Assembly: GCA_009760855.2 (NCBI GenBank)
Contig: WPIO01000003.1
Coordinates: 4,233,501 to 4,297,500 of the forward strand
DNA length: 64,000 nucleotides
Direction: 5' to 3'
DNA from: Cristatella mucedo
Taxonomy: Eukaryota > Bryozoa > Phylactolaemata > Cristatellidae
Shown here in pieces: positions 1 through 11,545 of this stretch. Under the pieces are notes generated by a model that was given only the letters and a program-made list of their open reading frames with translations, did not search any database and was not told the DNA's origin. Numbering within the stretch: position 1 is the first letter of the stretch; every line of letters begins with the position of its first letter. A program made the translations under genes and the position numbers.

Positions 1-341
1 CTAAAAGAATGCATAAGCTGAGCTGTAAAGCCAAATGTAGTATGCATGGTGCCCTAATAAGTGAGTGCTCAACATCTCAATGGAATATCTCGTTACTAGA
101 AATAAGTGGCAATGGTAACGGTCATTGAGGCCGCGACCTCGGCTTTCAGAGTGGCCTTGCCCTTGTAAGTCGACCATTTCGGTCCTGATTCGGTCCAAAT
201 GGTCTGTGAGGCGACTAGATCGACCCTTTCTGATGTGCTGTGAGGATGGCCGAGGCAGAGTCAACGACCGGTAGCCCAGCTTGTAAAGAGCTCTTGCTTC
301 CTTCGATGAGCTTTTCTTCGACGAATTGTAAAAAAAGGATC
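1..341. other. No recognisable gene or repeat
   Basis: I see no splice-bounded exon, domain or repeat of the families found elsewhere in the window. The open frame on the minus strand has no protein-like composition and is probably chance. Confidence 0.4.
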
Positions 342-660
342 TTAATAATAATAATGATAATTCATGTTTATAGCACCCTCAGGTAGCCGAATCTTTTTCT
401 AGGCACTTTACAGATGGTGTGTAGAAAGCATTACCAAATGATCGGTGATAACATCCGCAAGCAGCAGGCACAGTGTAAGCACGCATATGCACATAAAGTA
501 CGAATCACAAAGACCCTATAAATGCTGTAATAAACAGGCGTGTTTTAAGCTTCTTTTTAAATATCTTGTCAGGGGAAGGAAGTTGTGACTTGAGTCGGGA
601 GTGAGTTCCAGGCTTCCCGAAACACGTTCTTAATTGAGCTGGTTCGTCTGGGTCAGGATA
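342..660 (-). mobile_element. LINE family 1, 3' end fragment
   Basis: On the minus strand this is the 3' end of a CR1/L2-like LINE. The (ATT)n tail lies at 342-359, followed (reverse complement) by the conserved 'tctaggcactttaca' box and the coding remnant for the C-terminal motif (PTCVRTSPDLTTFK-like) near 570-640. It is strongly decayed and 5' truncated. Confidence 0.75.
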
Positions 661-1161
661 AATGGCATTGTTCATTGCTAAAGTTTAGCTTGCTAGTCGT
701 ACCAAGGCTATCCCCCTCTGTCAAACTCGTAGTCGAATTTCATATACAAAAACCAGTTGTAATATGGCATTTGCAGTGGCTTTTGCTATGCGCTTTTTCG
801 ACTAAACGCCACCCTGGCCCTTCAAAGGTAATGACGGCTGCAGTTAATCTGGCCAATGTTTGGCTGGTAGCCTCGGTCGGCAGTTTATTGACGACAATCA
901 CATGGCCACATGCAGCTGGAGGTAGTCATGTGTCTTTTCTTTCATTCTATGCAGCGTTATTGGGTCTTCACTGCATGAATGCCTTTTGGTACCTTTCACT
1001 TGCCAAACTATCAGTGAATGTTCATGAGATACGATTGTGTCTTTTGCTACTGCAGAGCCTGATTAAGGATCGAGTGTGTTACAGTCATGTGATCAATATG
1101 TGTTGTACACCTCAATCTTCCACTTTCCAAACAGCTGCCGAACATGCCTTCGAGCGAGCGC
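661..1161. other. Unassigned stretch
   Basis: There is an open + frame at 675-1181. It lacks a domain, has a Leu/Ser/Cys-rich composition typical of translated non-coding DNA, and runs into a SINE at its 3' end. I do not call it a gene. Confidence 0.4.
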
Positions 1162-1324
1162 AGGTTTGGCCCAGTAGTTAAGGTGCTTGCCTTTAATGAA
1201 TGAGGTCAAGGTGGATGTATTTGATGACCGAGGTCTTGGGCTCGAGCCCTGTTGCATACTTGAAGCACCTGAATAGAGATTTAACTTATTTTAGGATGCT
1301 ATGCAAATGAATCATATTTTTTTA
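1162..1324 (+). mobile_element. SINE family A, full copy
   Basis: A tRNA-like head starts with 'ggtttggcccagtagtta' (A box region). A B-box-like 'gggctcgagccct' follows, then a 3' part 'gaagcacctgaatagag...gctatgcaaatgaatcatattttt' that matches the LINE family 1 3' end. Several diverged copies of the same layout occur in the window (11402, 24311 reverse, 62438). Confidence 0.7.
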
Positions 1325-1750
1325 GTTTTCATCAGAAGTGAAGCCGAGTTCTCTTAGGCCCATTTATATGGTTGGTTTTCCATTCATCAGTTTTCAGTTG
1401 GTTTACTGTCGGACGACTAGGCCCCAGTTAAACGATCCGTTTTCTATCGGTTTTCCATCAGTTATCTTCAAAGCTCCACCCACAGACTAGTCGTGGGTTT
1501 GCTGTTATTGGGAGGGGTAAGAGATGGTGTTTGCTCACCTGTCAGGCTCAGGTTTTTGGCTATATATTTTATCGCCCTCTTCCTTATGAATGCATTCTTG
1601 TACGTCTCACTAAACTTGTCCTGATAAGAGGGACTCGCCTGGTGAGCTCCAGTAATAGCAGTTCTTTATCGCATCCCTGACCTTCTGACAGTCCCCTGTC
1701 ATTTCTTTCAATGTAAAGATGCCGGCTCTTAAAGGCATATCTCTCGCACT

Positions 1751-1842
1751 GGTTTGGCCCTGTGGCTATGGCGCTTGCCTTGAGCCAAGGTCAAGGTGAA
1801 TGTATTTGATAACCGAGGTCGTTGGCTCGAGCCCCGTGAAAT
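1751..1842 (+). mobile_element. SINE family A, head only
   Basis: This is the same head as the copy at 1162 ('ggtttggccctgtggctatg', then the 'gaggtcgttggctcgagcccc' B-box region), but the LINE-like tail is missing. It sits about 110 bases upstream of the nucleoporin exon at 1955, probably in its intron. Confidence 0.6.
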
Positions 1843-1954
1843 AAGGCCGACCGTTTAAACGAGGCTTTGGGCAGCATCTCGTATGGAGTGTGCGCGTGCG
1901 TTGGTCGGTGAGTGGCTTCACAAAGACCTCTACGGTGCGTGTTCGCTTTTTCAG

Positions 1955-2052
1955 GCGGAGGCTTTGCGTTAGCTCCGGCTCTTTCATTTAATTTTGGTGG
2001 AACGGCAGGGAGCAGTGGTGGATTGTTTCGCTTCGGCGCTCCGCAGACCGAG
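1955..2052 (+). CDS. FG-repeat nucleoporin-like protein, internal exon 1
   Basis: The exon encodes 32 complete codons rich in Gly, Ala and Phe with the FxFG repeats FNFG and FRFG, spaced by G/S/T-rich linkers (GGTAGSSGGL). FG repeats of this sort line the nuclear pore channel and bind transport receptors. The exon is bounded by a pyrimidine-rich acceptor (cgctttttcag, ending 1954) and a strong donor (gag|gtaagc, from 2053). It starts in phase 1 and ends in phase 0. The style (FxFG with Ala/Ser-rich spacers) is closest to the C-terminal repeats of NUP153 or POM121. I cannot decide between them, and no upstream exon in this window was found. A SINE lies just upstream. Confidence 0.7.
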
Positions 2053-2154
2053 GTAAGCGTATGCGAGCGACGCAAATGCAGCGCTCTGGGGATTGTAGTG
2101 CACTGCCTGTCGGCGTTGCTTGACACTCGCTCGTGTCTTGTTGCGGACGTGCAG

Positions 2155-2273
2155 GCAACCCAGGCAGGAGCGATGCTTGCCGGAGGGGCGGTACCGGAAG
2201 CGGCTCCGGCGTCAGCATTTCAATTCGGAGCTGCCGGCAGTGGCATAGCCGCTGCCAGCGTGCCTGCATTCGG
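2155..2273 (+). CDS. FG-repeat nucleoporin-like protein, internal exon 2
   Basis: This exon continues the frame of the exon at 1955-2052 after a 102-nt intron (acceptor gcggacgtgcag, ending 2154). It encodes 39 codons with a third FxFG repeat (SAFQFG) and a final PAFG, in an Ala/Gly-rich context. The donor is gg|gtgagc from 2274, and the exon ends in phase 2. The next exon must start with one base; none was identified downstream. The 'AFQFG' repeat resembles those near the C terminus of NUP153. The short intron and clean splice sites on both sides make this a genuine gene fragment rather than a chance frame. Confidence 0.7.
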
Positions 2274-3039
2274 GTGAGCACACTAGCAGGCTCGCTAGCC
2301 ACCGTTTGCGCTGTGGCTGCGTGGTGGTGGTTTAGGGCAACCACAGACGCTCGTCGTCTTGGGCATTGTAGTCAGTGCTGACTAAATGGCTGACTCTCTT
2401 TGCGTCAGCAGGTGTGCTAGGTGGTGACTTGCTTGCTTCTCCGCCTGCGGCATGCGCTACTCGTTGATGTGGGGTGTGGGCAACTCATCGAATTCGCTTG
2501 GGACTTGTAACGTTCTGCTGTAGCTCGGCGAACGTACGGGCAACATAGCAGTGCTGCCATCGTACGAGAGTCTTAATTTGGACTTTTCGGCTGCTCTGCC
2601 ACTCGTTGTCATGCCCAACCGATTCTCGCGGGTCCTGCCTATCGATCGTTAATGACTGCCGGTCGCCTGCGACTGTGATCAGTTGAGCTGGTCTGGAACT
2701 TGACACGGCACCTCACCTTCAGTTTATACCTAGGCAGCTTGCAGTGGCTTTAGATGCGATGGAAGCTATGATCTGTTCGTAAGCTTGTCTTCTGCAGGCA
2801 TGCCCTTTTTGCTCACTGACTGCATTTTGTGGTCTGTGAGCAAGTGTAGACAAACTAAACGACACGTGTAAACTCAGCCACCAGATGAAGGTCGTGTGTC
2901 CAGGCAGCGATGAGCCATAACTCATTACATAAACCCGTAGTCCTCTTACATATGTGCCAGGTTTGTGCAAATGGTGTTCACAGCCATCCCAGGAATTTAT
3001 ATAGTTAATTGCAGTGGGCCCTTGTGCAGTACCATTTAG

Positions 3040-3041
<2 letters not shown>
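2274..3041. other. Intron or intergenic sequence, nothing recognised
   Basis: This follows the nucleoporin exon. No further FG-coding exon, no recognised repeat and no long protein-like frame is visible on either strand. Confidence 0.4.

Positions 3042-3090
<49 letters not shown>
3042..3090. repeat. (TA)n microsatellite
   Basis: A nearly perfect dinucleotide TA run of about 48 bases lies 5' of a truncated LINE. Confidence 0.95.
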
Positions 3091-3093
<3 letters not shown>

Positions 3094-3149
3094 TACAGTG
3101 CACTAAGAGAACTAAGTATGTATCCAGGCACTGTATGTATGCCGCAGGG

Positions 3150-4380
3150 CTTTAGTTCATGGGAGACTCCAAAGTATTGACGTGAATGAACACAGATCAT
3201 CTGAAGTACCTCTGAAATATGCAGTACCTCAGGGCTCCGTGCTAGGTCCGGTTCTTTTCATGGTTTATACTCTCCCTCTTGCCGATGTGATTGCCAAGCA
3301 CAATCTAGGCTTTCACTTCTATGCGGATGACACTCAGTTGTACCTTTGCTTTGATTCCTCCCTGCCTTCGAGAAGTTCAATTTTCTTAACTCCCTTGGTG
3401 CATGTATTGATGGCATCTGCACATGGATGGTAGCAAATTTTCTTAAATTAAAGGATGATACAATTAACTTACTAGTTATGGGCAAACCAAAAGCGGCTCT
3501 GCTGGCATATCTCCTGTTGACTCTGCACGAAATCTAGGTGTCATGTTCCAAAGTGACTTTTCGTAAGACGACCACATCAGCTCCACAATCAAGTCTGCCT
3601 ACTTTCAGCTACATAGCATTGCTAAAACTCGGGCTTGTTTAAATAGGGATATTACATCCAAGTTGATCCCTGCATTTGTGACATCCCATCTTGACATCTG
3701 TACCTCACTGCTTGCTGGTCTACCGGCTAATGCACTCAGGCGCTTACAGCTGGTGCAAAACTCAGCAGCTAGGCTCGTCTGTTGTGAGCATCGTAGTTGC
3801 CACATCACACCACTTCTCTCCTACCTGCACTGGCTACCAGTCAAGCAACGGATCGACTTCAAGGTTTTGTCACTCACTTTTAGGTCCCTTCATTCTTTGG
3901 CTCCAGCCTACCTATAAGATCTACTCCCCCATCATGCCAAGCATTGTACCACGCTCCATTCGGAAACTAACTGTTTACTTATACCTCGTACAAACACCAA
4001 ATCATTTGGAGACCGTGCATTTAGTTCGTATGCTCCCAAAGCCTGGAACTCACTCTCGACTTTCGTCATGACATCCCTTGACTTGACCACATTTAAAAAA
4101 AAATTAAAAGCACACCTATTGATGACAGCATTTAGTGGGTCCCTGTGTTTCGTCCTTTATGTGCTTATGCGTGCTGACACTGTTGCATGCTGCCACTAAC
4201 CACACTTGTATGCTGACCCTGCGCATGTCACCCCTAAGCATGTTATTCATGTTTATCAAGCATGATACCACTCACCATTTGATCGTGTTTCCTTTGCAGC
4301 AAATGTAAAGCACCTAGAAAGAGATTGAGTTCTCTGAGGGTGCTTTATTAAGTGTATTATTATTATTATTATTATTATAA
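3150..4380 (+). mobile_element. LINE family 1, 5'-truncated copy with RT C-terminal half
   Basis: This is a CR1/L2-like non-LTR retrotransposon. Reverse transcriptase motifs are visible: PQGSVLGPV (RT block 4) near 3225 and the catalytic FYADDTQLY box near 3318 with both aspartates intact. The C-terminal region (LQLVQNSAARLV, LHWLPVKQRIDFKVLSLTF) spans about 3740-3880. Frameshifts and a deletion near 3490 break the frame. A 3' UTR with the family's conserved end ('gcacctagaaagagattgag') is followed by an (ATT)n tail at 4358-4380. The copy is dead, but it shows the active-site sequence of the family. Confidence 0.9.
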
Positions 4381-6069
4381 GCCAGGGCAGCATTTGGGGA
4401 CTAATGTAATCTATAATAATAAATTTAGTATGCCTTCATCTAAGACAATATTTGGAGTCACCTTGTTTAATGGCTTGGCAACCTTAGGTTGACTTGACAA
4501 GGGCGTTCTTCCAGGTGCCATTTGCATGTTAAGGGTAAATGTCGAGAAAAGAATGGGAAGCTTGCTCCAACAATAGAATATTTGCTTAGGGTATTTTTCA
4601 ATAGACAAACATATTTAATTGGGATCCGAGGTTTCGACCATGTCCATGTAAAACGAAAGTATTATAAAACCGATTAGGCAAACCATGTCTAATTTGGAAG
4701 TCAATCGGATGCAGCATGTCTACAAACAAAAAAGTTTACCGATCTCTGCATCATATACGACTGTGTCCCAACATGTTGAACCTTGGTACACCAAGGTACC
4801 TACGTGGAGCTTGTTGGGGCACGTGTTTGTGACTTGTATGCAGCTTCATTTGCAGTGTAGCTTTTTCCATGGTAAATTCCATAACTCGGCGAATACTTGA
4901 TGGATCAATGCGAATGTTCATATGTGAGTTTATATCTGGTTACACACTACTGCAGCAGTTTGTTTCTGATTTTGATTGGATAAGTTTTGCTTTAAATGTC
5001 AATGATAGCAGAATATTAATTTTGAGGATGTTCCATGACATGCATTGCAAAAGCTGTTCAACCGAAATCAGAAATAAACTGCTGCAGTGATAAAGATGGA
5101 AAGCTGAACTTATATTTAAAATTTCACGTGTATTCCTTATGTATTGATCGAGTTACGGAATTTACAATATATAAAGCTTCACTACAAAAGAAGCTGGTTT
5201 TGTCCTTTGTCCATGGTAAGATTCGGCGAAAGTATGGTTGGTGTGGTCATAATGTTCACGGCAGTTGTCTGTCTTAAGTATGCTTTCGAGAGTTCCGACG
5301 TTGATATGCACTGTAGTTTGGTTGCCGTCATGCACTGCACAAAAGCACCAGCCGACGAGCAACAGCACCAGTTTATTCGACCATGCACCGAGCCGGCGGA
5401 AGTGCCACTGCCCTTCCGCAGACGTTTGTCTGCTTCTTTTGTCTGCGGTACTGGAACGCTGCGTTCTGATTCGTTAGCGTTGTTGCTAACGCCTAGCTGC
5501 GCTCCGATAGGCTAGCCGGTGGTCTGAGCATCCTCCAGCCTAGTACTGGCAGATAACAACACTGAAGCGCAGCGCTGTCATACGCTGGGGTATGCATAAA
5601 CGAAACTACATGCACTTTGATACCCAAGCATGCACCCAGGCTGCATGCGGCTTGAAGTGTTTCCCCCACTGTAATAAATACTATTTTGATATTCCCTTTA
5701 GAAGTGCTTACTTGATCATCCGTGCTTTCGAAATGAAACCAACAACAATTACTGTGAAAAGTGTAAGATTAGTGTTAAATTAGTTTTGCCCTCAGTGATG
5801 GTAAATTCAGGCTTTATATCACAGCTTCAGGGATTATATCATAACTTGTTTATGTCATAAGTTCCATGCTATTTGTCAGTTCTTGTAACTGAATTTAGTT
5901 TAACCTCTCCCACATTCTTGCAAGGGTTCGTCCACTCTGACAGGCTTTTTTGCATAAAGTAAAGTAATGCCTGGGTCGGCTTAGTCAACAGGTTCATGTA
6001 TGTAGCTTCGGCAGAGCCTTAGCACCTTATCGCCCGTCTGTCCACTTGCAGTAAAGGATTGCCTCCTAG
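4381..6069. other. Gene-poor AT-rich stretch
   Basis: Several open frames of 60-123 codons overlap on both strands, but none has a domain or splice-bounded structure. A short phrase ('tttgtccatggtaa' / 'ctttttccatggtaaa') recurs near 4863 and 5207, which may mark a weak old duplication. Confidence 0.35.
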
Positions 6070-6545
6070 AGAACTCGACCCCACGATCTGGGTCATGAAG
6101 TACGAGCACCTTACAGCACCCTAAGAGATATCCGTGTCTAAGCACTTGACATGTGCTAGAAGGGAACCATGCGAAATTATTAGTGACAACATGCCCAGTT
6201 TCAGCACGAATTAGCGCACTAAGAACAATAGCGCAGACAGAGCAAAACTTTGAGTTAACAGGTGAGTTTTTAGCCTTCAGAGAATGTCAGAGGATGGGGT
6301 AAAGTTAACCTGAGTTTGAGGAGTGGTCGTGTGAGGTAAAGTCTTAGGAGTAAGTATTTCTCAGAGAGAGATACACCATAAGCAAGACTGTGAAGGGAGC
6401 TAGAAATTTGTTTTTGTCTGGGCCTTGAATTTGATATGCTACCGATAGGGAGCCATTACAGGTTGTTGAGAAGTAGTATAATATGGCAGTTTTTGCCATT
6501 TACGACAGACGAGCCTAGGCTGCCGAGTTTTTCACAAAATGGGCT
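6070..6545 (-). mobile_element. LINE family 1 remnant, strongly decayed
   Basis: On the minus strand the family end box (here 'caccctaagagatatccgtg' reversed) lies near 6117-6137. The coding trace of the RT C terminus is at 6490-6530, where 'acgacagacgagcctaggctgccgag' reads as the reverse complement of the QNSAARLVCRE region. There is no open frame. Confidence 0.6.
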
Positions 6546-7299
6546 TATTCCTCATCCATATATGAAGATCTACATGTACTGAATTATTGAAGTCTACACG
6601 TAATGTAACTAATTAGTGGAACAGCATGCCGGTGATTTATTTATCTAAGCAAGTCTGAATCGTTTGCAATTATGCTTACCTGCAGTAAGGTAGTCTTTTT
6701 GCTTGGCGGTTAGAGCATTAATTCTTTATGGCAAAGGCTTCGCTTTCCTGTACTGTCACATTCGAACTTAAGCTCTATCTAATCATGATGCCTTTTGGCC
6801 TGGCAGACTATTGCAGAGCCATATTACCTGTAGACAGTTATTATTTCATGTTACTTATCGTTTTTTGGGATATCTACTGGCTCGGTCGCCGATACCAGGG
6901 CTCTATATTAGTGTCCACATGAGATAATTGCATCCTGGTTTAACGGGTTCATGGCCTTGAAAACTATAAGGTGGTTTTGCATGCTCAATCTGGTCGAACT
7001 AAGAATTTCACTATTCCTGCTCTAGCTTTTGATTGACTTGTACTGATTTTTTTTCTCCAATAGTTGACGTGGTAGGTCCATCACCATACGTTGTCCTGTC
7101 AGTAATAGATCTTGAGCGTGACCATAGGATTAGCTAAGGTGCTAGGGAGTCCCTTGGGAAAACCTCTCGGGTATTTAAATTTAGAACGTACAGGGCAGAT
7201 AACTTATGCCTGCAAAGTAATGTGACTCTAAGCTTGCGTGCAGTGGTTCTTAGCATTTGCTTTGGCTTTTTTCAACTTGATACATATTGTGAGAGCCAC
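6546..7299. other. No recognisable gene or repeat
   Basis: I find only short frames without a domain. Confidence 0.35.
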
Positions 7300-8341
7300 T
7301 AGTATTTGCAGACACAAAAATATTTCGTTTACGGTATGTATGGAAATTCATTCAAGCATTTTCTAAAACTTAACGATGATAAAACTAACTTACTAGTTAT
7401 GGGCAAACCCAGTGTGATCCAGAGATTGGAAAGGCTGACTCTCAAAATTGGCTCTGCCAGCATATCTCCAGTTGAATCAGCTCGAAATCTAGGTGTCATT
7501 TTCCAAAGTGACCCCTCGTTAGACGACCGTGTCAGCTCCACAGTCAAATCCGCCTATTTTCAGCTTCATAACATTGCTAAAATTCGGGCTTGTTTAGATA
7601 AAGATACCACGTCCAAGTTGTTCCATGCATTCGTGACATCCCGTCTCGACTTCTGCAACTCACTGCTTACTGGCCTACCAGCATGTGCGATCAGGCGATT
7701 GCAGCTAGTGCAAAACTCTGCAGCTAGGCTTGTCTGTCGTGAGCGTCGCAGTTGCCACATTACTCCACTTCTTGCCGACCTGCACTGGCTACCAGTCAAG
7801 CAACGGATTGACTTGAAGGTTTTGTCGCTCACTTTTAGGTCCCTTCATTCTATGGCTCCAGCCTATCTGTCAGATATACTACCCCATCAGGCTAAGCATC
7901 GTACCACCCGCTTTTCGGAATCCAACAGTCTATACCTCATACGAACCTTAAATCCTTTGAAGACAGTGCATTTAGTTCATATGCTCCCAAAACCTGGAAC
8001 TCCCTCCCGACCTGCGTCAGAACATCCCCTGACCTGACCACATTTAAAAGGAACCTAAAAACACACCTATTTAGGACAGCATTTAGTGGGTCCCTGTGAT
8101 TCGTCCTTGATGTGCTTATGCGTGCTGACACTGTGCATGCTGCCACTAACCACATTTGCATGCTGACCCTGTGCATGTCACCCCTAACCATATTATTCAT
8201 TTCGTTTGTTTTTTTTCAAGCATGATTTTACTTACCATTCCATTGCATTTCACCTTACAGCAAATGTAAAGCGCCTAGAGAGAGATTAAGTTCTCTGAGG
8301 GCGCTTTATCAAGTGAATTATTATTATTATTATTATTATTA
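7300..8341 (+). mobile_element. LINE family 1, 3' copy with the longest family 1 frame
   Basis: An open frame runs from about 7349 to 8037. It starts at the [15 protein letters not shown] block of the RT thumb/connection region and contains VKSAYFQLHNIAKIRACL, LDFCNSLLTGLP, LQLVQNSAARLVCRERR and LHWLPVKQRIDLKVLSL. About four bases are missing near 7930, so the last 34 codons are out of frame. The intact family frame would continue as an AWNSLP...TTFKRNLKTHL ending before 'tccctgtga'. The 3' UTR runs to the end box (8270-8315) and an (ATT)n tail (8318-8341). The copy is 5' truncated and lacks the endonuclease and the catalytic YADD box. Confidence 0.9.
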
Positions 8342-9940
8342 TGCTCGAGGTGGTTTACTGCATTATCACATCTGATATGCACGCGAGCAAAACTGCAAAA
8401 ATGAGTTCGCGTATCATGTGCTTGGATGGCACAAACATAAATGTTTCTGGTATTGGGTGATTAAGATAGCTCATCTACCAACTGGCATTGCAAGATAATG
8501 CCCTAGGATTTTATTGTAATATCTACATCCTGCAACTTTGATATCCTTACTTGACCAATTAGGTGCGGTTTTGGAATTTTGAATTTTGGCCGATGACTTC
8601 ATACCTGAGCTTCATATATGATTCCGAAGTTTCCCAAACTGCGATCTAGACATAAGCCCTGGCAACGAAGTTATATTTCTTACATGAGGAAGTTGAATTT
8701 CTTGCATCTGTGTTGTACTCTTTCTAGTTAAAGGGTAGATCACATGTTCAGTACTATGCCTGTGTAAAGTATGGTCTTGCATGCAGCTTTTTTCAAATTA
8801 GTCTCTGAGTCATGCATGATGCTTAAACTCTGAAAAGCTAAGAGTTACTGTGTGCTGCAGTGTAAACTTATCGTGCACAGCTGCTTATTCAGGCACGTGT
8901 TCTGCTCTTTGTTTACTTCATGCTATATTAGAGGCCGAGCTAGAAGGAACGTGTAGCATGTTTATCGATAATGCTCCATAAGCATGGATTTTTTTGCAGA
9001 TATACAGCCGAATCGAATGTTTTTACCAGTGGTACACGCGTCATGAAGAAGGCCACTCGGCGGCTAGGAAGGAAGTAGTAGTACAACCGTTGCTCTGCTC
9101 TGTATTATCACGAGCTGGTTATTGTTTGCCATGCTTGTTGGCATGTCGACTCCGTGAGCTGTTATTTCGTTATTAGCTCTAATTAGAATGAAGCTACATG
9201 ATCTGGAAAATATTCATCTTTTTTGTTCTGCCCTCGTCTGTTTTGCATTCTCTACGAGGTTGCAATGGTGTATTTGATTCGGCATGCTGGTCTGCCATTC
9301 GCTAGGTACTCACACTCATTGTCATAAGCCTTTACACATTACGAGAAAACTGGCAAAATTCCAACACTGTTTATGCTAGCAGGTTACCTGTTCAGGAGTG
9401 ATGTGCATAGCAATGAAAGTGACTGATCGCACCATCCGGCAACATATAGGCACGGTTGGGATGAGGTATGATTACAGAATTGCAGGCACTCGACAAATTT
9501 TGGGGTATACATCTGCTTTTTCAATCGCGTCACCTTCCTAGAATCGAGTCTTGCATATTGTCAAATTTAAGAGAGGCCAGAGATTTCAGGCTCGACCAGA
9601 ATGTCTGAGCTATTTTTATGTGGCAGAAGCCCTTCTGGACCTCTGACAAAGAAACTCGGGAAGCTGTTTCTAGATCCTACTATTTCTTTTTAAAAAGAAG
9701 CTGTCCTATTGTCATCGGAAAGAGACCAAAGAAGCCCGCATATGATAAAAAAGTAATTCGGTTCCCAAAAGGGGCCGCCAGACCCCCAGTAGGATGCTAA
9801 ACCAATATTCGGTGTGCTTAAGCTTCAGCAGTACAATTCCCAGTAGATCTCTTTTAGATGTGGTCCAAGGCTTCTATTGGCTTCCGGCTTTAGAATTACT
9901 AGATAATTTACCTTCTTATGGAAGCTCTGTGGGCTGTTAA
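8342..9940. other. Gene-poor stretch
   Basis: No known domain, repeat family or splice-bounded exon was seen. The 60-codon frame at 9618-9800 is basic (KRPKKPAYDKK) but has no context to support it. Confidence 0.35.
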
Positions 9941-9944
9941 TTTA

Positions 9945-10090
9945 TAATAATTATAAAAATGATAACACATTTGTTTGGCGCCCTCGGAGAACTTACTCTC
10001 TTTCACTAGGACCTTTACGTATGCTTTAAAGGAAGCATGATTAATGGTTAGTGCTAGCATGCTCAATGTCAACAATCACAACATGGTTAG
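9945..10090 (-). mobile_element. LINE family 1, 3' UTR fragment
   Basis: This is the reverse complement of the family 3' end: 'gcgccctcggagaacttactctctttc' near 9978, followed by the UTR. A second, longer copy in the same orientation abuts it at 10104. Confidence 0.65.
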
Positions 10091-10103
10091 ATGCATCACT
10101 ACC

Positions 10104-10870
10104 TAATAATAATAATACACGTGATAAAGCACCTCCAGAGAACTCAATCTCTTTCTAGGCGGTTTACATTTGCTGCAAAGGAAACACGATCAAATGATGA
10201 GTGGTATCATGCTTGATAAACAACAAGAATAACATGCTTAGGGGTGATATGCACAGGGTCAGCATGCAAGTATGGTTAGTGGCAGCATGCAACAGTGTCC
10301 GCACGAAAAAGCACATACAGGACGAATCACAGGAATCCACTAAATGCTTTCCTAAAGAGGTGCGTATTAAAGTTCTTTTTAAATGTGATCAAGTCAAGGG
10401 ACGTCGTGACGGAAGTCGGGAGTGAGTTCCAGGCTTTGGGAGCACTAAACTTTACAAACTAAATGCACGGTCTTCAAATGATGTGAGGTTTGTACGAGAT
10501 ATAGGTAAACAGTTTGATTCCGAAAAGCCAGACTGGTGGGGGAATAGATCTGATAGGTAGACTGGAGCAATAGAACGAAGTGACCTAAAAGTGAATGACA
10601 AAACCTTGCTTGAAGTAAATGCATTGCTTGACTGGGAACCAGTGCTGGTCGGAGAGAAGTGGTGTGATGTGGCAGCTGCCACGCTCACGACAAACAAGCC
10701 TAGCTTCGGAGTTCTGCACTAGTTGTAAGTACCTGATTGCACAGGCCGGTAGACCAGCAAGCAGTGAGTTACAGAGGTTAAGACAGGATGTCACAAATGC
10801 ACTGCCCAACTTAGATGTAGTATCACTGTCTAAAAAAGCCCGAGTTTATTTAGTGCCTACTGGCCGCATC
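10104..10870 (-). mobile_element. LINE family 1, 3' copy
   Basis: On the minus strand the (ATT)n tail (10104-10118) and end box (10130-10160) are followed by UTR. The coding trace (LTSFEDRAFSL, LQLVQNSEARLVCRERGSCHITPLLSD, FVTSCLNLCNSLLAGLP) spans about 10460-10820. It is broken by frameshifts. Confidence 0.85.
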
Positions 10871-10989
10871 ACTCGCTAGCACCAGCCTGCCCGGCCAGCC
10901 TCCTTGATCCTCCAGTCACGCCTTCTCGGATCCCCCTGGTCTTTGCCCCGCCGTCCCTTGCACTAAATTGATAGAAATCTTTTGGCCAC

Positions 10990-11395
10990 GAAACCTTCAG
11001 TTAGTTCAGTTTGTATACCCCAAAGCTGTAGAACACGTTTCTAGCTTCTGTTACCACCTGCACTTTGCATAAGTAAAGTCTCGGCTACATACACACGCAT
11101 CTGTTCTTGCTCAGCTTTTCTGCTCCCAAGTGAACTTGTCTTCTCCTTTTTCCTGTTTGACTTGCTACTTACCTGTGAATGATACAGTGAATACTACTAA
11201 ACGGGCATCCTACTAACCAGTTGCTAGAGTGCCTCCTTGTGTGCTTTTTACTGCTTGCCTAAGCATTAAATCTGCGTGCTTTTGCATGCTCGTTCAAGCA
11301 AGATGCCTTGCCTGTCACTAACTCTTGGTCATAGCTTCTCTCGCAGCAATTTTTAAAGCGCCTGAATAGAGATTTGGTTCCCTTGGTAACGATGC
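10990..11395 (+). mobile_element. LINE 3' end, family 1-like subfamily
   Basis: The segment ends in 'gcgcctgaatagagatttggttccc' (11357-11382) and is preceded by a UTR with 'cttctctcgcagcaa', which is repeated at 54068-54082. The coding part is too decayed to read. It is followed directly by a SINE A copy. Confidence 0.5.
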
Positions 11396-11401
11396 CGCTC
11401 T

Positions 11402-11545
11402 GGTTTGGCCCAGCGGTAGGATACTCGCCCTGAATGACAAAGGCTCTGGGCTCGAGTCCTATGGCATTTGAAAAAGCACCTGGATAGAGATCTAGTTACC
11501 GTAGGGAGCTATACAAATGAAATATGTATATATAAATTTATTTAT
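11402..11545 (+). mobile_element. SINE family A copy
   Basis: The head 'tggtttggcccagcggtagg', a B-box-like 'gggctcgagtcct' near 11449 and the LINE-like tail 'gcacctggatagagatct...gctatacaaatgaaatat' are all present. It ends in AT-rich repeats. Confidence 0.7.

Noticed and set aside
1751-1842. Possible functional tRNA gene (A and B box-like motifs)
   Set aside because: The cloverleaf does not close, and the same head recurs with LINE-like tails, so these are SINE heads.
9618-9800. Basic 60-codon frame (KRPKKPAYDKK)
   Set aside because: No splice signals or homology. The basic run alone is not evidence of a gene.
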